Assembly (NCBI GenBank): GCA_946965045.2
Contig: OX337233.1
Location: 1,922,001 to 1,986,000, forward strand
DNA from: Epithemia pelagica
Lineage: Eukaryota > Bacillariophyta > Bacillariophyceae > Surirellales > Surirellaceae
DNA length: 64,000 nucleotides
Direction of reading: 5' to 3'
Shown here: positions 10,581 through 21,094 of the stretch, one piece after another
Layout of the letters: every line of letters begins with the position of its first letter
How positions within the stretch are numbered: position 1 is the stretch's first letter
Notes under the pieces: model-generated
Seen by the model: only the letters and a program-made list of their open reading frames with translations
Databases searched by the model: none
Told to the model about the DNA's origin: nothing
Position numbers and translations under genes: made by a program

Positions 10581-11837
10581 ATGGTGCGATTTCTGCTGCT
10601 GATTCTCAGTACTTTTTCCCTTTCCAGTGTGGAAGCTCTTCACAGGGGAGTAACCTCGAAGAAAGAATGGAATCCTAGGCCTCGTCAATTGATGGGCATG
10701 GGCATGGGCATGGACAAGTTCTGTAAAGCAGGCGAAGAATTCGCCATTATTTCCCCTCCATATTGGTGAGGCGGCCAGACATATCCCCAACCCTATCTTT
10801 CTTGAATATCGCCCGCCACTGCTCCAGGTAGCTCTAAGTATCTCTAATTGCCAACACCGTTACATCAAGGTCGGCTTGCGTCCAGTGGTGTCTGAATGCT
10901 CATAAATTTGGGCAACCCTCTTGTTCTCGTCTGTCACAAAACCCAAAACCGAGGCAAATGCTTGACCATGACGTGAGGTAAGAACCATGGACGCATGGAC
11001 GGATCATGCTGGGCTGAATCGCAGCCACCCCATTTGAGAGCAAGCTCTCCCTAGCACGTGTCCACGAAACGCGACCGAGTTTGGTCTGGCCGCCTCACCA
11101 ATATGGAGGGGAAATAATGGCGAATCTTTCAAATCATTGACGGGAATGACGACTTCTGCGGTAAGAACATCGAAACTTCAAACTCATTGATTGTCCTCCA
11201 CGAGGATGTGGAATGCCCTAGAAGGGGACTCCGGATCAATGCAAACCATGGCACGTTGGACTGTAAGGGCAACAAGATTACGGGTACAGGTATCGGGAAT
11301 GGAATCCGTGTGAGAAATGTCGACAACGTTGTGCTATTGAACTGTCATATTTCAAATTTCCGTCGGGGTGTCCGTATTAGAGATTCAACGAATGTCCTTG
11401 TCCAAGGATTCTCGTCAAGCTACAACACACGGCATGGTCTTGACATTGCGGGGACATCCTCCGATATAACTTTGGTTAACTCACACTTTGATAAAAATGG
11501 GAGGAACGGCGTTGACGTCGCGAAGAAAACCGGTTCTACCGCGGGTTCTACCGAGAATCTCTTTCTTGCTCACCTCTCGGCGGATGGAAATGGAAGAGCC
11601 GGATATCGATTTAGAAACTTTATGACAGGGGTGGCCGTCGGCCTGGAGGCCTCAAAAAACAAGGATGGTGTTCGAGTTCGTGATGGCAATATGGAACTCT
11701 TAATTACCGATTCCACCTTCTGTAAGAACGACCGTGACGATGTCCGAGGTAGCCAAAATGACTTTGAACACTTGTCGATTACGTGCGACAATACTCAGGG
11801 CAAGCAAAACGGAGATATTTGCAACTGTGAATGTTAA
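10581..11837 (+). pseudogene. secreted beta-helix-repeat protein, copy 2, interrupted by a MITE
   Basis: ATG 10581 starts a signal peptide (VRFLLLILSTFSLSSVEA) followed by a basic stretch with a short GM repeat and KFC. The frame enters element B at 10739. Beyond 11125 coding continues (FQIIDGNDDFC) to TAA at 11835-11837. The C-terminal part has clear beta-helix-type repeats: VVLLNCHISNF, SDITLVNSHFDKN, MELLITDSTFCKN. It ends with a Cys-rich tail (DICNCEC). Unlike copy 1, the interrupted half has no internal stop over about 230 codons, so the disruption looks recent. The predicted function is an extracellular or wall-associated carbohydrate-binding or structural protein. That comes from the fold only; catalytic residues are not evident. 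An alternative is that the 3' part is still transcribed from within B. Confidence 0.8.
10739..11125 (-). mobile_element. element B: 387-bp MITE, internal-deletion derivative of A
   Basis: Same 42-bp terminal inverted repeats as element A (ATTCGCCATTATTTCCCC at the left, inverse at the right), in the opposite orientation. Aligning the arms, B equals A's 103-bp left arm plus A's 276-bp right arm plus an 8-bp difference at the junction. That means A's 911-bp interior is missing. Only a few substitutions separate the arms. It sits inside the coding sequence of beta-helix gene 2 and adds in-frame stops. I found no clean target duplication. Confidence 0.85.
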
Positions 11838-12545
11838 TTGCTTCTTGTTCTCAAGATAACAGAAAATCAGTTCCAAGTTTGTGTACGGACGATTAAAAGA
11901 AGCATATAGTAGATGTGAAGGACATGATGCCAATAGGCCATTCGTTTGTTACTGTAGCAGGAAAGATTATCTTGGTTTTTCTCATAGTCCAAATGTCACT
12001 TTCCAACACGTAGAACATGATTTAGGTGGGAAAAGTTGTTTTTGTCGTTTGGATTATCATGAGAGTGTCCTCTTTCATGGGAGCCAGGTGACTATTCTAG
12101 GAGCAGTATTTTCTTTTGGTTGCGGTCGCGATAAGTTGCGAAGATGTCAATGCCTCTCGCGCAGAAGTTGGCATTAGGTCAGCCATGGATTCTTCCAATG
12201 CACCTGAGAAACTCAAGCTTCTATTGTTCCATAAACAGTGAACCATGGGAGACGAAAACATTCTGCCATTGAGCATCTTCGAAAGAAAAGATTAATTGCC
12301 ACTTTACGCGGTAAGTGTTTCCGCCATGAAAGTGTCCCCGGGGTCCCCAAACAAGCTTCATGATATGCTGAATCGGCATCCCTCCGTAGTCGATCAGAAG
12401 CTAGCAAGTCCCCGTGGAATGTCTCACCAACCAAGTAGGGAGGAGTAATTCCAAGGTACTCGATCGGCGGTCATAGTGCTTCATGTTTCTTGCTTGTTCG
12501 TTTGTTAGCGACGGGAGGTCTTTGGTGTTGTCGCACCTGCGATGG
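11838..12545. other. convergent intergenic region
   Basis: About 700 bp between the 3' ends of the beta-helix copy 2 and the glycosyltransferase-like gene. Only short ORFs; I see nothing else in it. Confidence 0.4.
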
Positions 12546-15500
12546 TCATTTCTCCCAAAACGTACGAGTTTCCACCGCTCGGACAACTTCATGTTGTAAA
12601 ATTTGATCCCGCAACAAGTCGAGGTCATGCTGGTTGTTTTCATCCTCAATAAAGATACAATGGCCTGCACATAGTCTTTCCTGTTCATGGCGACGAAATC
12701 GTTCAGTGATGCCCTGTTCATCCTTCTCTTCTTCTTCCACTGAATCGTCCCCGCCATGCTCTGTCAATGAAGACGACAATTCCACTGCAAAGGCTCCATA
12801 TAGAGCATTCCACGCATAACCAAACAAGACCAACTGCGACAATCGCAATAATGGAAAACAACCACCATGTCCGCCTCCACCATATTCTTCAACTTCTCGT
12901 GAAATCAAATTCGTCTTTCCAACACAGCGACTCGACGACAACGCCGGAAAAGAAGAGCCATGTTTCGGGAATGGCCCAATATTGTCCACGAGCAAAATGG
13001 GCAATGTATAGGGCAAGGTTTGAAATTCATTGTCTGAACCACCATGACTCCCTTGCTCCAGCAAATGCGCCATGAATTGATAATCCAAATCATTGAGACG
13101 TTCGGCTAGATCCTTGACATTTTCTCCATCCTCCGCGTCCACATCATGCTTATGAGTCGGTGCACGAACAAACTCCAAAGTTTGTTGCCACCACACATGA
13201 ATTGCACGGTTCAAGATATTCTTTTTGTCATCGATGTCAGCTATGTCGTCCTCGTTCCCTTCAAACTTCTCCTCACTACGACAAAGGGTCCGGTGGTTAC
13301 CTCCCGTCGCCAATCGCGGCGGACCCACAACAGCATCGTGACGACCTTGCGTTCGCCGGCGATGACCATTGGTGTCATGCTCATCATCATTCTCTTTGCC
13401 ATGGATCCAGTGCGACAAGGTCAATACTTCCTCTCCGCGGTGACGATCATGACTACTTGCCAAAGTGGGAATCCAAAAAACGTGGCCAGGGATTTCTTGG
13501 TAGGCAAGAGCCTTTTCACGGGTCAATGATACAGTATCCAGGGACAGCTGAATGTCTTGTCCTCCCTGATGGTGTACTCCGGTTATGTACCATCTTGTTG
13601 GCACAACATCAACAGCCATGTTTTGTAGGGCCTTCTCACTAATGATCCATTCGTCATTGACGTTGTAGAGGTTGGCGTCTGATCCTTCATCCATGAATTC
13701 TTCCTTCTTGTGGCTTGTATTATCATTCGGGAAAGATTGTTCCTGGTTGCGGTGACCCGGCAATGGTGAAGATATAACTGCAATCAAGCACATGTCCAAT
13801 ACTATGTCATCTAAACTGGTGGCAAAGGCCTTCATATCTTGAATTGCGGCATCCTTAACAATTGGCGAAATTTGAAACAAAAGAACACAGGGTTGTCCAT
13901 TCCATTGATTCAAATTCTGTCGAACTGACTGGAGCATGGCCGCACCGGCCTGTCCTCCCATGGCAGCACTGATTTGGACAGTTTGAACCAACGTAACATC
14001 CAGCTCGGAGTCCAAAGCTTTGCTGGCCGTGGCTTTGGAGCGACGATCTTTAGATTTCGGATTCCACCCCGGTGCAGTGGAAAGAAATTCGATTTCGTCC
14101 CTGTTCCTCCAGGACAAGGTGTAACGGCATTCCATTTTGAACTTGGAAGACGCCGCCGCATGATGACGACCACGGTGGTTGTCACCCAGACCAGACAAAC
14201 AATAAAGTCGTGAAGGAAGTTGACTCCGATCATCCATGCTGTTTTTGGAACGACAGGCTCTCCATTCGGTAGGAGGAACTCCCAAGGGAGAAGTCGGAGT
14301 TTGTGAGGTGGACGACGAGGACCATAACTTCGATAGGCGATTTGCAGTGTTGCTCTTGTGTGCATCAAAACTTGAAGTGGGAACGACAATGGCGCCTTCG
14401 GGAAGTAATACTTTGACAACACTGGGGGACGCCGGCCCTTGATCCACATACTCCTGTTCTAAAACGGCCAATTGCTGAGAACGAAACCGTCGTTTCCATT
14501 CTTGAAAATGGAAAAAAGGACCTGTTATGCCCTGAACAGATCGCAAGGCTGGAATGTTAACATTTTGAAACGCTTGTTTGTACAGCTTACCCTTGACCCA
14601 ATACACATTTTCCTGTGCACTGACCGGTGTTGTCAAACACAGGTACTTTTGATATTTGGGTTGGACCCAAAACATGCAATGAGGTTCCTTGTCATTATCC
14701 TTGATCTTGTGGCTATGAAACGGTAGTGACAATGGTTCCATGGCTCCCACAGGTATCTGCAAGGGTTGGCGCAGATCTTGGTAGACTGGGTCAGTAAGGA
14801 ACCAATCCGGTGCAAGATCCAAGAGAGAGGACGGGGACAAAGCTTTGTTGGAGGTCGAGTCGTGTTCCTCGTCTGTACGTGATAATTCGTCCTCTGCAGA
14901 AGTGTCCAATTTGACGAGGACATGCCCTCGCTCCCTTGGGATCTGCTTCTTCTTCTTCTTTTTGGATTTTTCTTCGTTCGGTCGTGGGAACATGTACAAG
15001 CCTTGTTGGTAGACACCATCTTGTGTCGACACATCAGTCCATGCCTTGACGGCATATTTGATGGAAATATCGGTTCGTTCCAATAGGGCGGCGGAATAAC
15101 ATCCTTCGGCCGACTCCAATTGAAATCCTGCATTGCTGGAGAGCATGTTATACCATCGTTCGTCCATTTTGCTCAAATAGTCGCACTCTCGCCACCACAC
15201 TTGTCGACTGGCCACAGTATTCTTGTGCATGGTGAATTGTCCCTTGACATACAATCGCTCTTGATCACCAAAGCCAAAAGTAACAACATCATAATCGGTC
15301 CATTCTGATTCATCCAAATGACGACCCAAATCACCAAATACCATGTCCAAATCTGTATAGCCCCAGTGCGTATAATATAGTTCATCATCGGCATCATCTT
15401 TGGCACCATCATGGATCAACAAGTCTTGAAAAATGTAGCCGTAGGCAGGCTTGTATTCCACCAAGGTGTAGGGATAAAGTTGTAAATGAGCAGTCAAAAT

Positions 15501-16103
15501 AGTCTCCAGTCGAGAAGCGGGAAACTTCAAGTTCCTCTTCTTGTTCTTGTCGTCCGGAACGAGGACTCGGGTCAACAACTTGGCCATGGCCTGCGTCGAT
15601 CCTACATGGACCAAATGGACATTGTTGGCTTGCAAACATGCGTGTACAGGTCCATCTTTCGACTCATCTTCCTCCATCATTGTGATGCTTGACAATACAC
15701 CGTTATGAATGAGAAAAAAGTCAGCCACGTCGGCTGCTGCTGTAGCTCCTTGACAAAAGAGTGAGAGATAGGCCGGAATTTGTTCGGGGCCGTCACCCAC
15801 AAAAGGCAGCAACAAGGCCAATCGGTGATAGGGACGACCATGTTGCTTCTTGGTTGCGACAGGTCGTTTGGGAGGACGTGGCAATCCCATCAAAGCCATG
15901 GAGGGAGCGACGGCATGATTTGCATGGTTGGACGAGCCTCGTCCTTCGGTGCGAGACAGACGTGATGGCAGCTGCCAGGCCAAGAGTGCCACCATGGTTA
16001 AGAAGACAAGACCTCCCACCAAAATGATGGAACGAATCCAGAGGGGGTCCACGTTGGCCCTAGAAACTCTTTTTGTAGTGCTCAGTTTTTGATGATATTT
16101 CAT
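12546..16103 (-). CDS. type II membrane glycosyltransferase-like protein (DUF6625-like), 1185 aa
   Basis: The start is ATG 16103. The frame is open further up to a TAG, but without an earlier ATG. Residues about 23-44 form one membrane anchor (SIILVGGLVFLTMVALLAW), giving a cytosolic N-terminus and a lumenal body. Residues about 90-360 carry the pattern of the DUF6625 glycosyltransferase family: LALLLPFVGDGPEQIPAYL, then YKPAYGYIFQDLL near 221, then WGYTDLDMVFGDL near 250 with the DLD acting as the DxD metal/nucleotide-sugar motif. VTFGFGDQERLYVKGQFT follows. Family assignment is from memory of these motifs. The remaining 800 residues are unusual for the family: low-complexity linkers (a poly-Lys run), then a region of unclear fold ending at 12546. 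Likely Golgi or ER; donor and acceptor unknown. Single exon. Confidence 0.75.
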   Translation of the reverse strand: MKYHQKLSTTKRVSRANVDPLWIRSIILVGGLVFLTMVALLAWQLPSRLSRTEGRGSSNHANHAVAPSMALMGLPRPPKRPVATKKQHGRPYHRLALLLPFVGDGPEQIPAYLSLFCQGATAAADVADFFLIHNGVLSSITMMEEDESKDGPVHACLQANNVHLVHVGSTQAMAKLLTRVLVPDDKNKKRNLKFPASRLETILTAHLQLYPYTLVEYKPAYGYIFQDLLIHDGAKDDADDELYYTHWGYTDLDMVFGDLGRHLDESEWTDYDVVTFGFGDQERLYVKGQFTMHKNTVASRQVWWRECDYLSKMDERWYNMLSSNAGFQLESAEGCYSAALLERTDISIKYAVKAWTDVSTQDGVYQQGLYMFPRPNEEKSKKKKKKQIPRERGHVLVKLDTSAEDELSRTDEEHDSTSNKALSPSSLLDLAPDWFLTDPVYQDLRQPLQIPVGAMEPLSLPFHSHKIKDNDKEPHCMFWVQPKYQKYLCLTTPVSAQENVYWVKGKLYKQAFQNVNIPALRSVQGITGPFFHFQEWKRRFRSQQLAVLEQEYVDQGPASPSVVKVLLPEGAIVVPTSSFDAHKSNTANRLSKLWSSSSTSQTPTSPLGVPPTEWRACRSKNSMDDRSQLPSRLYCLSGLGDNHRGRHHAAASSKFKMECRYTLSWRNRDEIEFLSTAPGWNPKSKDRRSKATASKALDSELDVTLVQTVQISAAMGGQAGAAMLQSVRQNLNQWNGQPCVLLFQISPIVKDAAIQDMKAFATSLDDIVLDMCLIAVISSPLPGHRNQEQSFPNDNTSHKKEEFMDEGSDANLYNVNDEWIISEKALQNMAVDVVPTRWYITGVHHQGGQDIQLSLDTVSLTREKALAYQEIPGHVFWIPTLASSHDRHRGEEVLTLSHWIHGKENDDEHDTNGHRRRTQGRHDAVVGPPRLATGGNHRTLCRSEEKFEGNEDDIADIDDKKNILNRAIHVWWQQTLEFVRAPTHKHDVDAEDGENVKDLAERLNDLDYQFMAHLLEQGSHGGSDNEFQTLPYTLPILLVDNIGPFPKHGSSFPALSSSRCVGKTNLISREVEEYGGGGHGGCFPLLRLSQLVLFGYAWNALYGAFAVELSSSLTEHGGDDSVEEEEKDEQGITERFRRHEQERLCAGHCIFIEDENNQHDLDLLRDQILQHEVVRAVETRTFWEK

Positions 16104-16731
16104 CTTGATTGTGCCGTTGTTGGAAGTGGTACGAGTGGTGGGTTCCGTCCGCGGATGTGGCAATCCTTGTGCTTTCTCCTTCCTTTTTATGGAATAAAAA
16201 ATATTGATCTAGTATTCTTGTTGTGGTTGTAAGACAAAGGGGGTTTGCATGTCAAGATTGGATAGACAATATCAGAACAGGAAGATTCAAAGGTTCACTA
16301 ACACGTCCAAAACACACAACGAGAAGGAAAACTTGGCTGTATCAGGAATATTCCAGTCCCTTCTTGTCGATGAGGGTATATTCCTCAACCTTCAGAATCA
16401 AAACGGTCCCTCAGTGTTTGGCAAGGAGTGGGTTTGTTCCTGTCATGGTTGTGTGTCCAGATTCATCGCACCGGTGTGACGAGAGAGAAAAAACCGTGAC
16501 AAGCGCGGCTCTTCTGTGACTTATAAGCGACTCTCCATCAGAGACGACTCTCGCGCCGGATCGTCCGTTCGGCTCGGGAGTGTCCGCGCTCGTCTTCGTC
16601 TTGGGTGGAGCATTGGCGCCAAATCTTTCTTGGGTACCTCTGTTGTGCTTGTCTGGAACAACGACAACGGATCAAAGTATTCTCCTTCCGATCACTTTGT
16701 GGTTGCATCAAAATCATCATCCTGCATCATC
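16104..16731. promoter_or_regulatory. divergent intergenic/promoter region
   Basis: About 630 bp between the divergent starts of the glycosyltransferase-like gene (-) and EB1 (+). It presumably holds both promoters. No motif was assigned; only short ORFs are visible. Confidence 0.35.
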
Positions 16732-17980
16732 ATGTCTGCTGCCGATGCGGCCGTAGGTAGGTCATGTGGATTATTCGTGAGAGGCCTGCTCCCTTGTCGA
16801 TCGTTTCATGTCATTGTTCCTTGGTGCTCTTTTCATCTTTGTGTCTGGATTGTGTCTCATGAAAACTTTATAATTTTGTTGTTGTTTCGAACGATGGACA
16901 TTTTCCGGACTTGGATGTCTACGTTTGTTAGGCATTATGGACGGCGCCTACTTTGTAGGTCGCAAAGAGTTGTTGGAATTTTTCAATGAATTGTTGGACA
17001 TTAACCTTAGCAAGATTGAACAAACGGCGTCCGGTGCCGTTGCCTGTCAAGTGACGGAACTCATTTTCCCCAATTCCATACCCATGTCTCGCGTGAATTG
17101 GGAAGCTCGGTCGGATTACGAATTTGTCCAAAACTACAAGTTGTTGCAAGCCGCCTTCACCAAACATCGCGTTCAACGACACGTCGATGTCGACAAGTTG
17201 ATTCGGGCGAAGTATCAAGACAATTTGGAATTTTGTCAATGGCTCAAGGCTTTCTACGACCAAGCCGGGACGGGTGGTATGAGACCGGATGATTACGATC
17301 CGGCTGCCGTACGAGCCAAGGGCAAGGGGGGAAAGAAATTCAATCAACTGCAAGGATCGGGTGGTGGCCGCAGCCGAGGAGGTGCCACGCGAGCAGGAGC
17401 AGGAGGAATCGCCAAGAGCCGTGTAACCCCCACTTCGTCTCGATCGCCCGTACCATCTTCCGCGTCCCCCTTGCGATCCCACAATTACAATCACCACAGC
17501 GCTAGCAAATCCAATGGAACTGCCCTGGCGCAGGAAAATACGCAACTACAAGAAAAGGTATCGTATTTGGAAAGTGCCTTGGAAGAAGTGGAACGTGACC
17601 GTGATCAAATCGTTATGGATGTGGAAAAGGAACGCGACTTTTATTTCGGCAAGTTGCGGTCTATTGAGGTCATGCTGCAAGTGCATCAAGAGGATCAAGA
17701 CCAAACAGGCGATGATTCGCAACAACTTGACGAGAATGGGGAACCCAAGGAAAGGCCGACCACCGAGGAAACTCTCAATCATTTGGTGGAAAGGGTATTT
17801 CAAATCTTGTACGCCACGGCCGAAGACAACTTGACGGTCAATTCTCGTGGCCAAGTTGTGGATGCTGCCACCTTGGAAGAGGAAGAAGAGGGAGAAATCG
17901 ACCCCATACACCAACCTATTGCCGAGCATCCCTCGGGCGACGGCGACAGTTTACTCGCTGAAGCCCTGGATGAGGAGTAA
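16732..17980 (+). CDS. EB1: EB1/MAPRE family microtubule plus-end-binding protein, 357 aa, two exons
   Basis: The model joins 16732-16756 to 16932-17980, with a 175-bp GT-AG intron (GTAGGTCATG ... TTTGTTAG). The first exon gives MSAADAAV, and joining restores an EB1-like N-terminus continuing GIMDGAYFVGRKELLEFF. Residues about 10-125 are the calponin-homology domain (LSKIEQTASGAVACQ, FPNSIPMSRVNWEARSDYEFVQNYKLLQ, QDNLEFCQWLKAFYDQ). A basic Ser/Gly/Pro linker follows. The coiled coil and EB-homology dimerisation region span about 205-300 (LQEKVSYLESALEEVERDRD, FYFGKLRSIEVML, VERVFQILYATAED), and the tail is acidic (ends LLAEALDEE). EB1 proteins track growing microtubule ends and recruit partners through the EBH groove. 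The C-terminal EEY/F of animal EB1 is absent. The family call is firm; the intron is inferred. Confidence 0.93.
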
Positions 17981-18537
17981 ACCAAATGCCGAGGAACCTT
18001 GTTTGGACAAAGGCAACCAAGGGAATGAACGGAAAAGGAAATTGGATCTAGTTTTCCATGTTATGATAGCCACAAGTAAATCGAACTTTCCATGATTGTC
18101 CTTTCTTTCATTCATGACTAAGGAAATCTGGAATGAGAGCTCCACTCGCCAATCTTACGATTCATATGACTAAGGGACCTAGGAGTAGGAGAGGAGGAGG
18201 AGTATTGGATTTTCGAAGCAGGAGTAGATGGTAGATAAGGTAGATACGGCTACACCACCGACCGAGCGAGCGCGTCATCTCACTTGCGACAAGCGGGAAC
18301 GCCAACCAACATGGGCGCACGCAGAAGCAAAAGCGAGAGGTTTTCTTGTCATTCCGCCCCCATTGATCTCTTGATGCCGTGAGAGTGTGAGGATTTCCTG
18401 GGAAGGGGGAGAACTTGAGGCATCGAAGCAAAGTCTTTTGGCGTTGTCGTACTGATTACGCTTGTTTACTTTTGTTGTTGTTGAGGGGAGTTCGATCGAA
18501 TCAAAAGCGTCCAGTTTCTGTTCGATCTTTTCCAAAA
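17981..18537. promoter_or_regulatory. intergenic between EB1 and HU-like gene 1
   Basis: About 560 bp upstream of HU-like gene 1, probably its promoter and 5' UTR. Only antisense random ORFs; no motif assigned. Confidence 0.35.
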
Positions 18538-19229
18538 ATGTCTGTATCTTCCGCCGTTCGAATCGCGTCAATGAAGACGTCTGCACTACGAATGTATACC
18601 ATTGGTTGCAGTATGGCGCAGCAACCTCTTGGACCCCTGGCATTTCACAGTGGCGCCATGTCGTCGTTTTCGGAAAAGACCTCAACGACATTTGGTTCGC
18701 GCCATTTTTCTTCCACCACTACCGGTGCGACGACGACAACGGCTGCGGAGGAAAGCGCTCTCATTGGATTGAACAATTTGACCGAATCCGTGGCAGCATC
18801 GCACCCAGATATTTCCAAATCCAAAATCAAAGCCATTTTACGAAGCACGTCATTGGAAATTGTCAAGGTACGTCGGTCGAACTACTTGTAGTTCTTTTGT
18901 ACTGTGTTGTGACACGAGTACGGTACCGGATATGAATCTCACCCCTGTTGGAATTTGTCTGTTTTATCATTCCTTGTTTTCTTCTGGACTTGAAATAGGC
19001 CGTTTCCGATGGAAAAACTGTCCGATGGCCCAAGTTGGGAACATGGTCGGTACGGACGCAGAAAGCTCGTGACTTTACTAATCCCCAAAATCCTGAAGGT
19101 CCGAAAGTGTCCAAACCGGACAAACAAGTTGTGAAGTTCAAGACCCCAGCGCCTATCAAGGCCATTGTCGCCGGAGAACGTTCGATTGATGAAGTGTTTA
19201 ATCCGCCGCCGAAATCAAAAACTGAGTAG
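18538..19229 (+). CDS. HU/IHF-like DNA-binding protein 1, organelle-targeted, 186 aa, two exons
   Basis: The model joins 18538-18867 and 18999-19229 with a 131-bp intron (GTACGTCGG ... AAATAG) of phase 0. The first about 70 residues are Ser/Thr/Arg-rich and lack acidic residues (ending RHFSSTTTGATTTT), as in mitochondrial presequences. The HU domain covers about 78-172: LTESVAASHPDISKSKIKAIL as helices 1-2, then SDGKTVRWPKLGTWSVRTQKARDF as the beta strands, then NPQ at the tip of the DNA-embracing arm where HU has its intercalating proline. It closes with VVKFKTPAPIKAIV. HU proteins compact and bend DNA, here presumably in mitochondria (plastid possible). Two further HU-like genes in this window have an intron at the same position. 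Confidence 0.85.
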
Positions 19230-20518
19230 GGAAACATACATGCCATATTGGATCGCGAGCTATTTTGATCTTGGTTGAACGCCTTGTCATTCAAAATCGA
19301 GAATGATTTACTTCAACAAGATTGTATCCGACAAAGCCTTTCAAGTCACAAAACGATCATACCTATTCGCACGAACCACAACTAGCAGCATTTCCTCAAC
19401 ACTCAAGCCAGTCATAGTACTTTTAGTATCATATCTCGAGTTCGTCATTACTAGGAGTATGGCCTTGTTGTCTGGAAAACATCTATGAGTCAGCGATCAA
19501 CAATTATGCAGCTTAAATGTTCAGGAGCAAGAGCTCATCATATGGACTCCGTAGCAACAGTGACAGATTCATTCACTCTCATTATCCTTCCTACCTACTA
19601 TCCGATAGGTCTCCAAAGTCTTTTTACTCATCTATTTCTACCACTCCTACAGACTAAACTATCTAAAGGAGGGGTTCACAATCCATAATCCTGTAAGATC
19701 GTACCATTTCTTTATCATGTTCAACCTTTGCTCGGTCCACTTGCAAACCCTAGCAGAAACTGCTCTCAAGCGATCCATCGGCAGAATAGTCAATATTTTA
19801 AACAAGAATGTACCGCTACCATCTTGCAATTTGCAATGTATCGAAGTTTCGCGTCACGGCGACCACAGCTTCTCCGCCGCAGCTTTACAAGGTCACCGGA
19901 GTTTCAAACGACGAAGTCAAAGGATGAGTATGGGGCACTTCTTATTGGCAGTCTTCTAGGAAGTCAATTCCACGATCCTTAGCTGTGTTTGCCATGAAAC
20001 GAGAGGAAGCAGTGACGAATGTGCGAGAGTTCCCATTTTGTGACGCGGCCACCTACCAACCTAGCCAAAAATGGCAGGCGGTGACAAGTGTGAAGGATGT
20101 GTCTTGTTCTCGCGAACATCATCTCGGCGGACGCGCATAACGTTATCCAGATGTCGTTTTGGTCTTGAGGGATCAAGACTGATAAGAATCAATTATTGCC
20201 CTCGACATTATTGGTCGCTGTATTCCTACCCGTTATAAATGTCTCCCGGTCGCTTGGCGCACACAAAATGGTTGTGTCGTTTGACTCTCACAAAATTTCC
20301 CCGGATTCTTGCATATTCGACAAAAGGCAATCCCTTCTTCAAGAATACTCGTGCTTGCTTACAGGATCAAGTTCGGCAAGGATGCTCCATCATAAGCGGA
20401 CACATTTCGAGTTCTTAGCATCTTCCGACAAGTTGTTTTCCTGGCTTGCGGCACTACGTGACAACAACAACAGACCAACTCAACGAATAGCACTGTGCTA
20501 CTTGATACTGTTGATACA
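19230..20518. other. intergenic region upstream of silaffin-like gene
   Basis: About 1.29 kb without a supportable gene. The segment around 20260-20300 shares the phrase CACAAAATTTC with the region upstream of beta-helix copy 1, a weak hint of a common promoter word in secreted-protein genes. Confidence 0.3.
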
Positions 20519-21094
20519 ATGAAGTTCACATGCAACCTGATCATACTGCTGACCTACCTAATCTCAGCTGCTTCCGCAGTAAGATTTGAGTACTCAAGAA
20601 ACTTGGTCGAGGTCGAGAAAAAGCACAAGGACTCCAAGGATACAAAGAGAGCCAAGAAATTGAAGAAAGATAAAGAGGACTACGATGACATGTCCATGTC
20701 CTTTTCAATGCCACATAAAGGGAAAAAAGACGGAAACGATGGAAAGAAGGCATCCAAGTCGCCTTCATACTACAGTCCGACAGGAAAGAAAGGAAAGAAG
20801 GACGACAATGACATGGATATGGATATGTCAATGTCGATGCCCGCTAAAGGCAAGGGTGATTACTCCAAAGGAAAAAAGAATGACAAGAGTAGCAAAAGTT
20901 CAGAAGGAAAGGGAAAAGGAAAAGGTGACTATACACCAAGTCCCTCGAAGGGCTCAGTACCGTCGAAAGGAAAGGGAAAAGGTAAAGGTAAAGGAGACTA
21001 TACATCAAGTCCTTCTAAGGGCTCCGTACCATCAAAAGGAATGGGCAAAGGTAAAGGAAAAGGAGATTCCAAAGGATCGACCCGTCGGTGGTAG
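20519..21094 (+). CDS. silaffin-like secreted Lys/Ser-rich protein, 191 aa
   Basis: ATG 20519 gives a typical signal peptide (KFTCNLIILLTYLISAASA), with cleavage predicted after residue about 20. The mature part is almost entirely Lys, Ser, Gly, Asp and Met. A KK-rich segment (KKHKDSKDTKRAKKLKKDK) comes first. Then two Met/Ser blocks (DDMSMSFSMPHKGKKDG and MDMDMSMSMPAKGKGD) are each followed by Lys clusters. The C-terminal half has tandem copies of GKGKGDYT-SPSKGSVPSKG (about residues 133-180). Lys clusters separated by one or two residues and abundant Ser are hallmarks of silaffins, in which lysines are polyamine-modified and serines phosphorylated to promote silica precipitation. Sequence alone does not prove a role in silica. 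Such low-complexity proteins are not assignable by homology, so silaffin-like is a compositional call. Confidence 0.7.
   Translation: MKFTCNLIILLTYLISAASAVRFEYSRNLVEVEKKHKDSKDTKRAKKLKKDKEDYDDMSMSFSMPHKGKKDGNDGKKASKSPSYYSPTGKKGKKDDNDMDMDMSMSMPAKGKGDYSKGKKNDKSSKSSEGKGKGKGDYTPSPSKGSVPSKGKGKGKGKGDYTSSPSKGSVPSKGMGKGKGKGDSKGSTRRW

Noticed and set aside
16104-16163. Upstream extension of the DUF6625-like protein from a TTG codon
   Set aside because: No ATG before 16103; eukaryotic initiation at TTG is not assumed.
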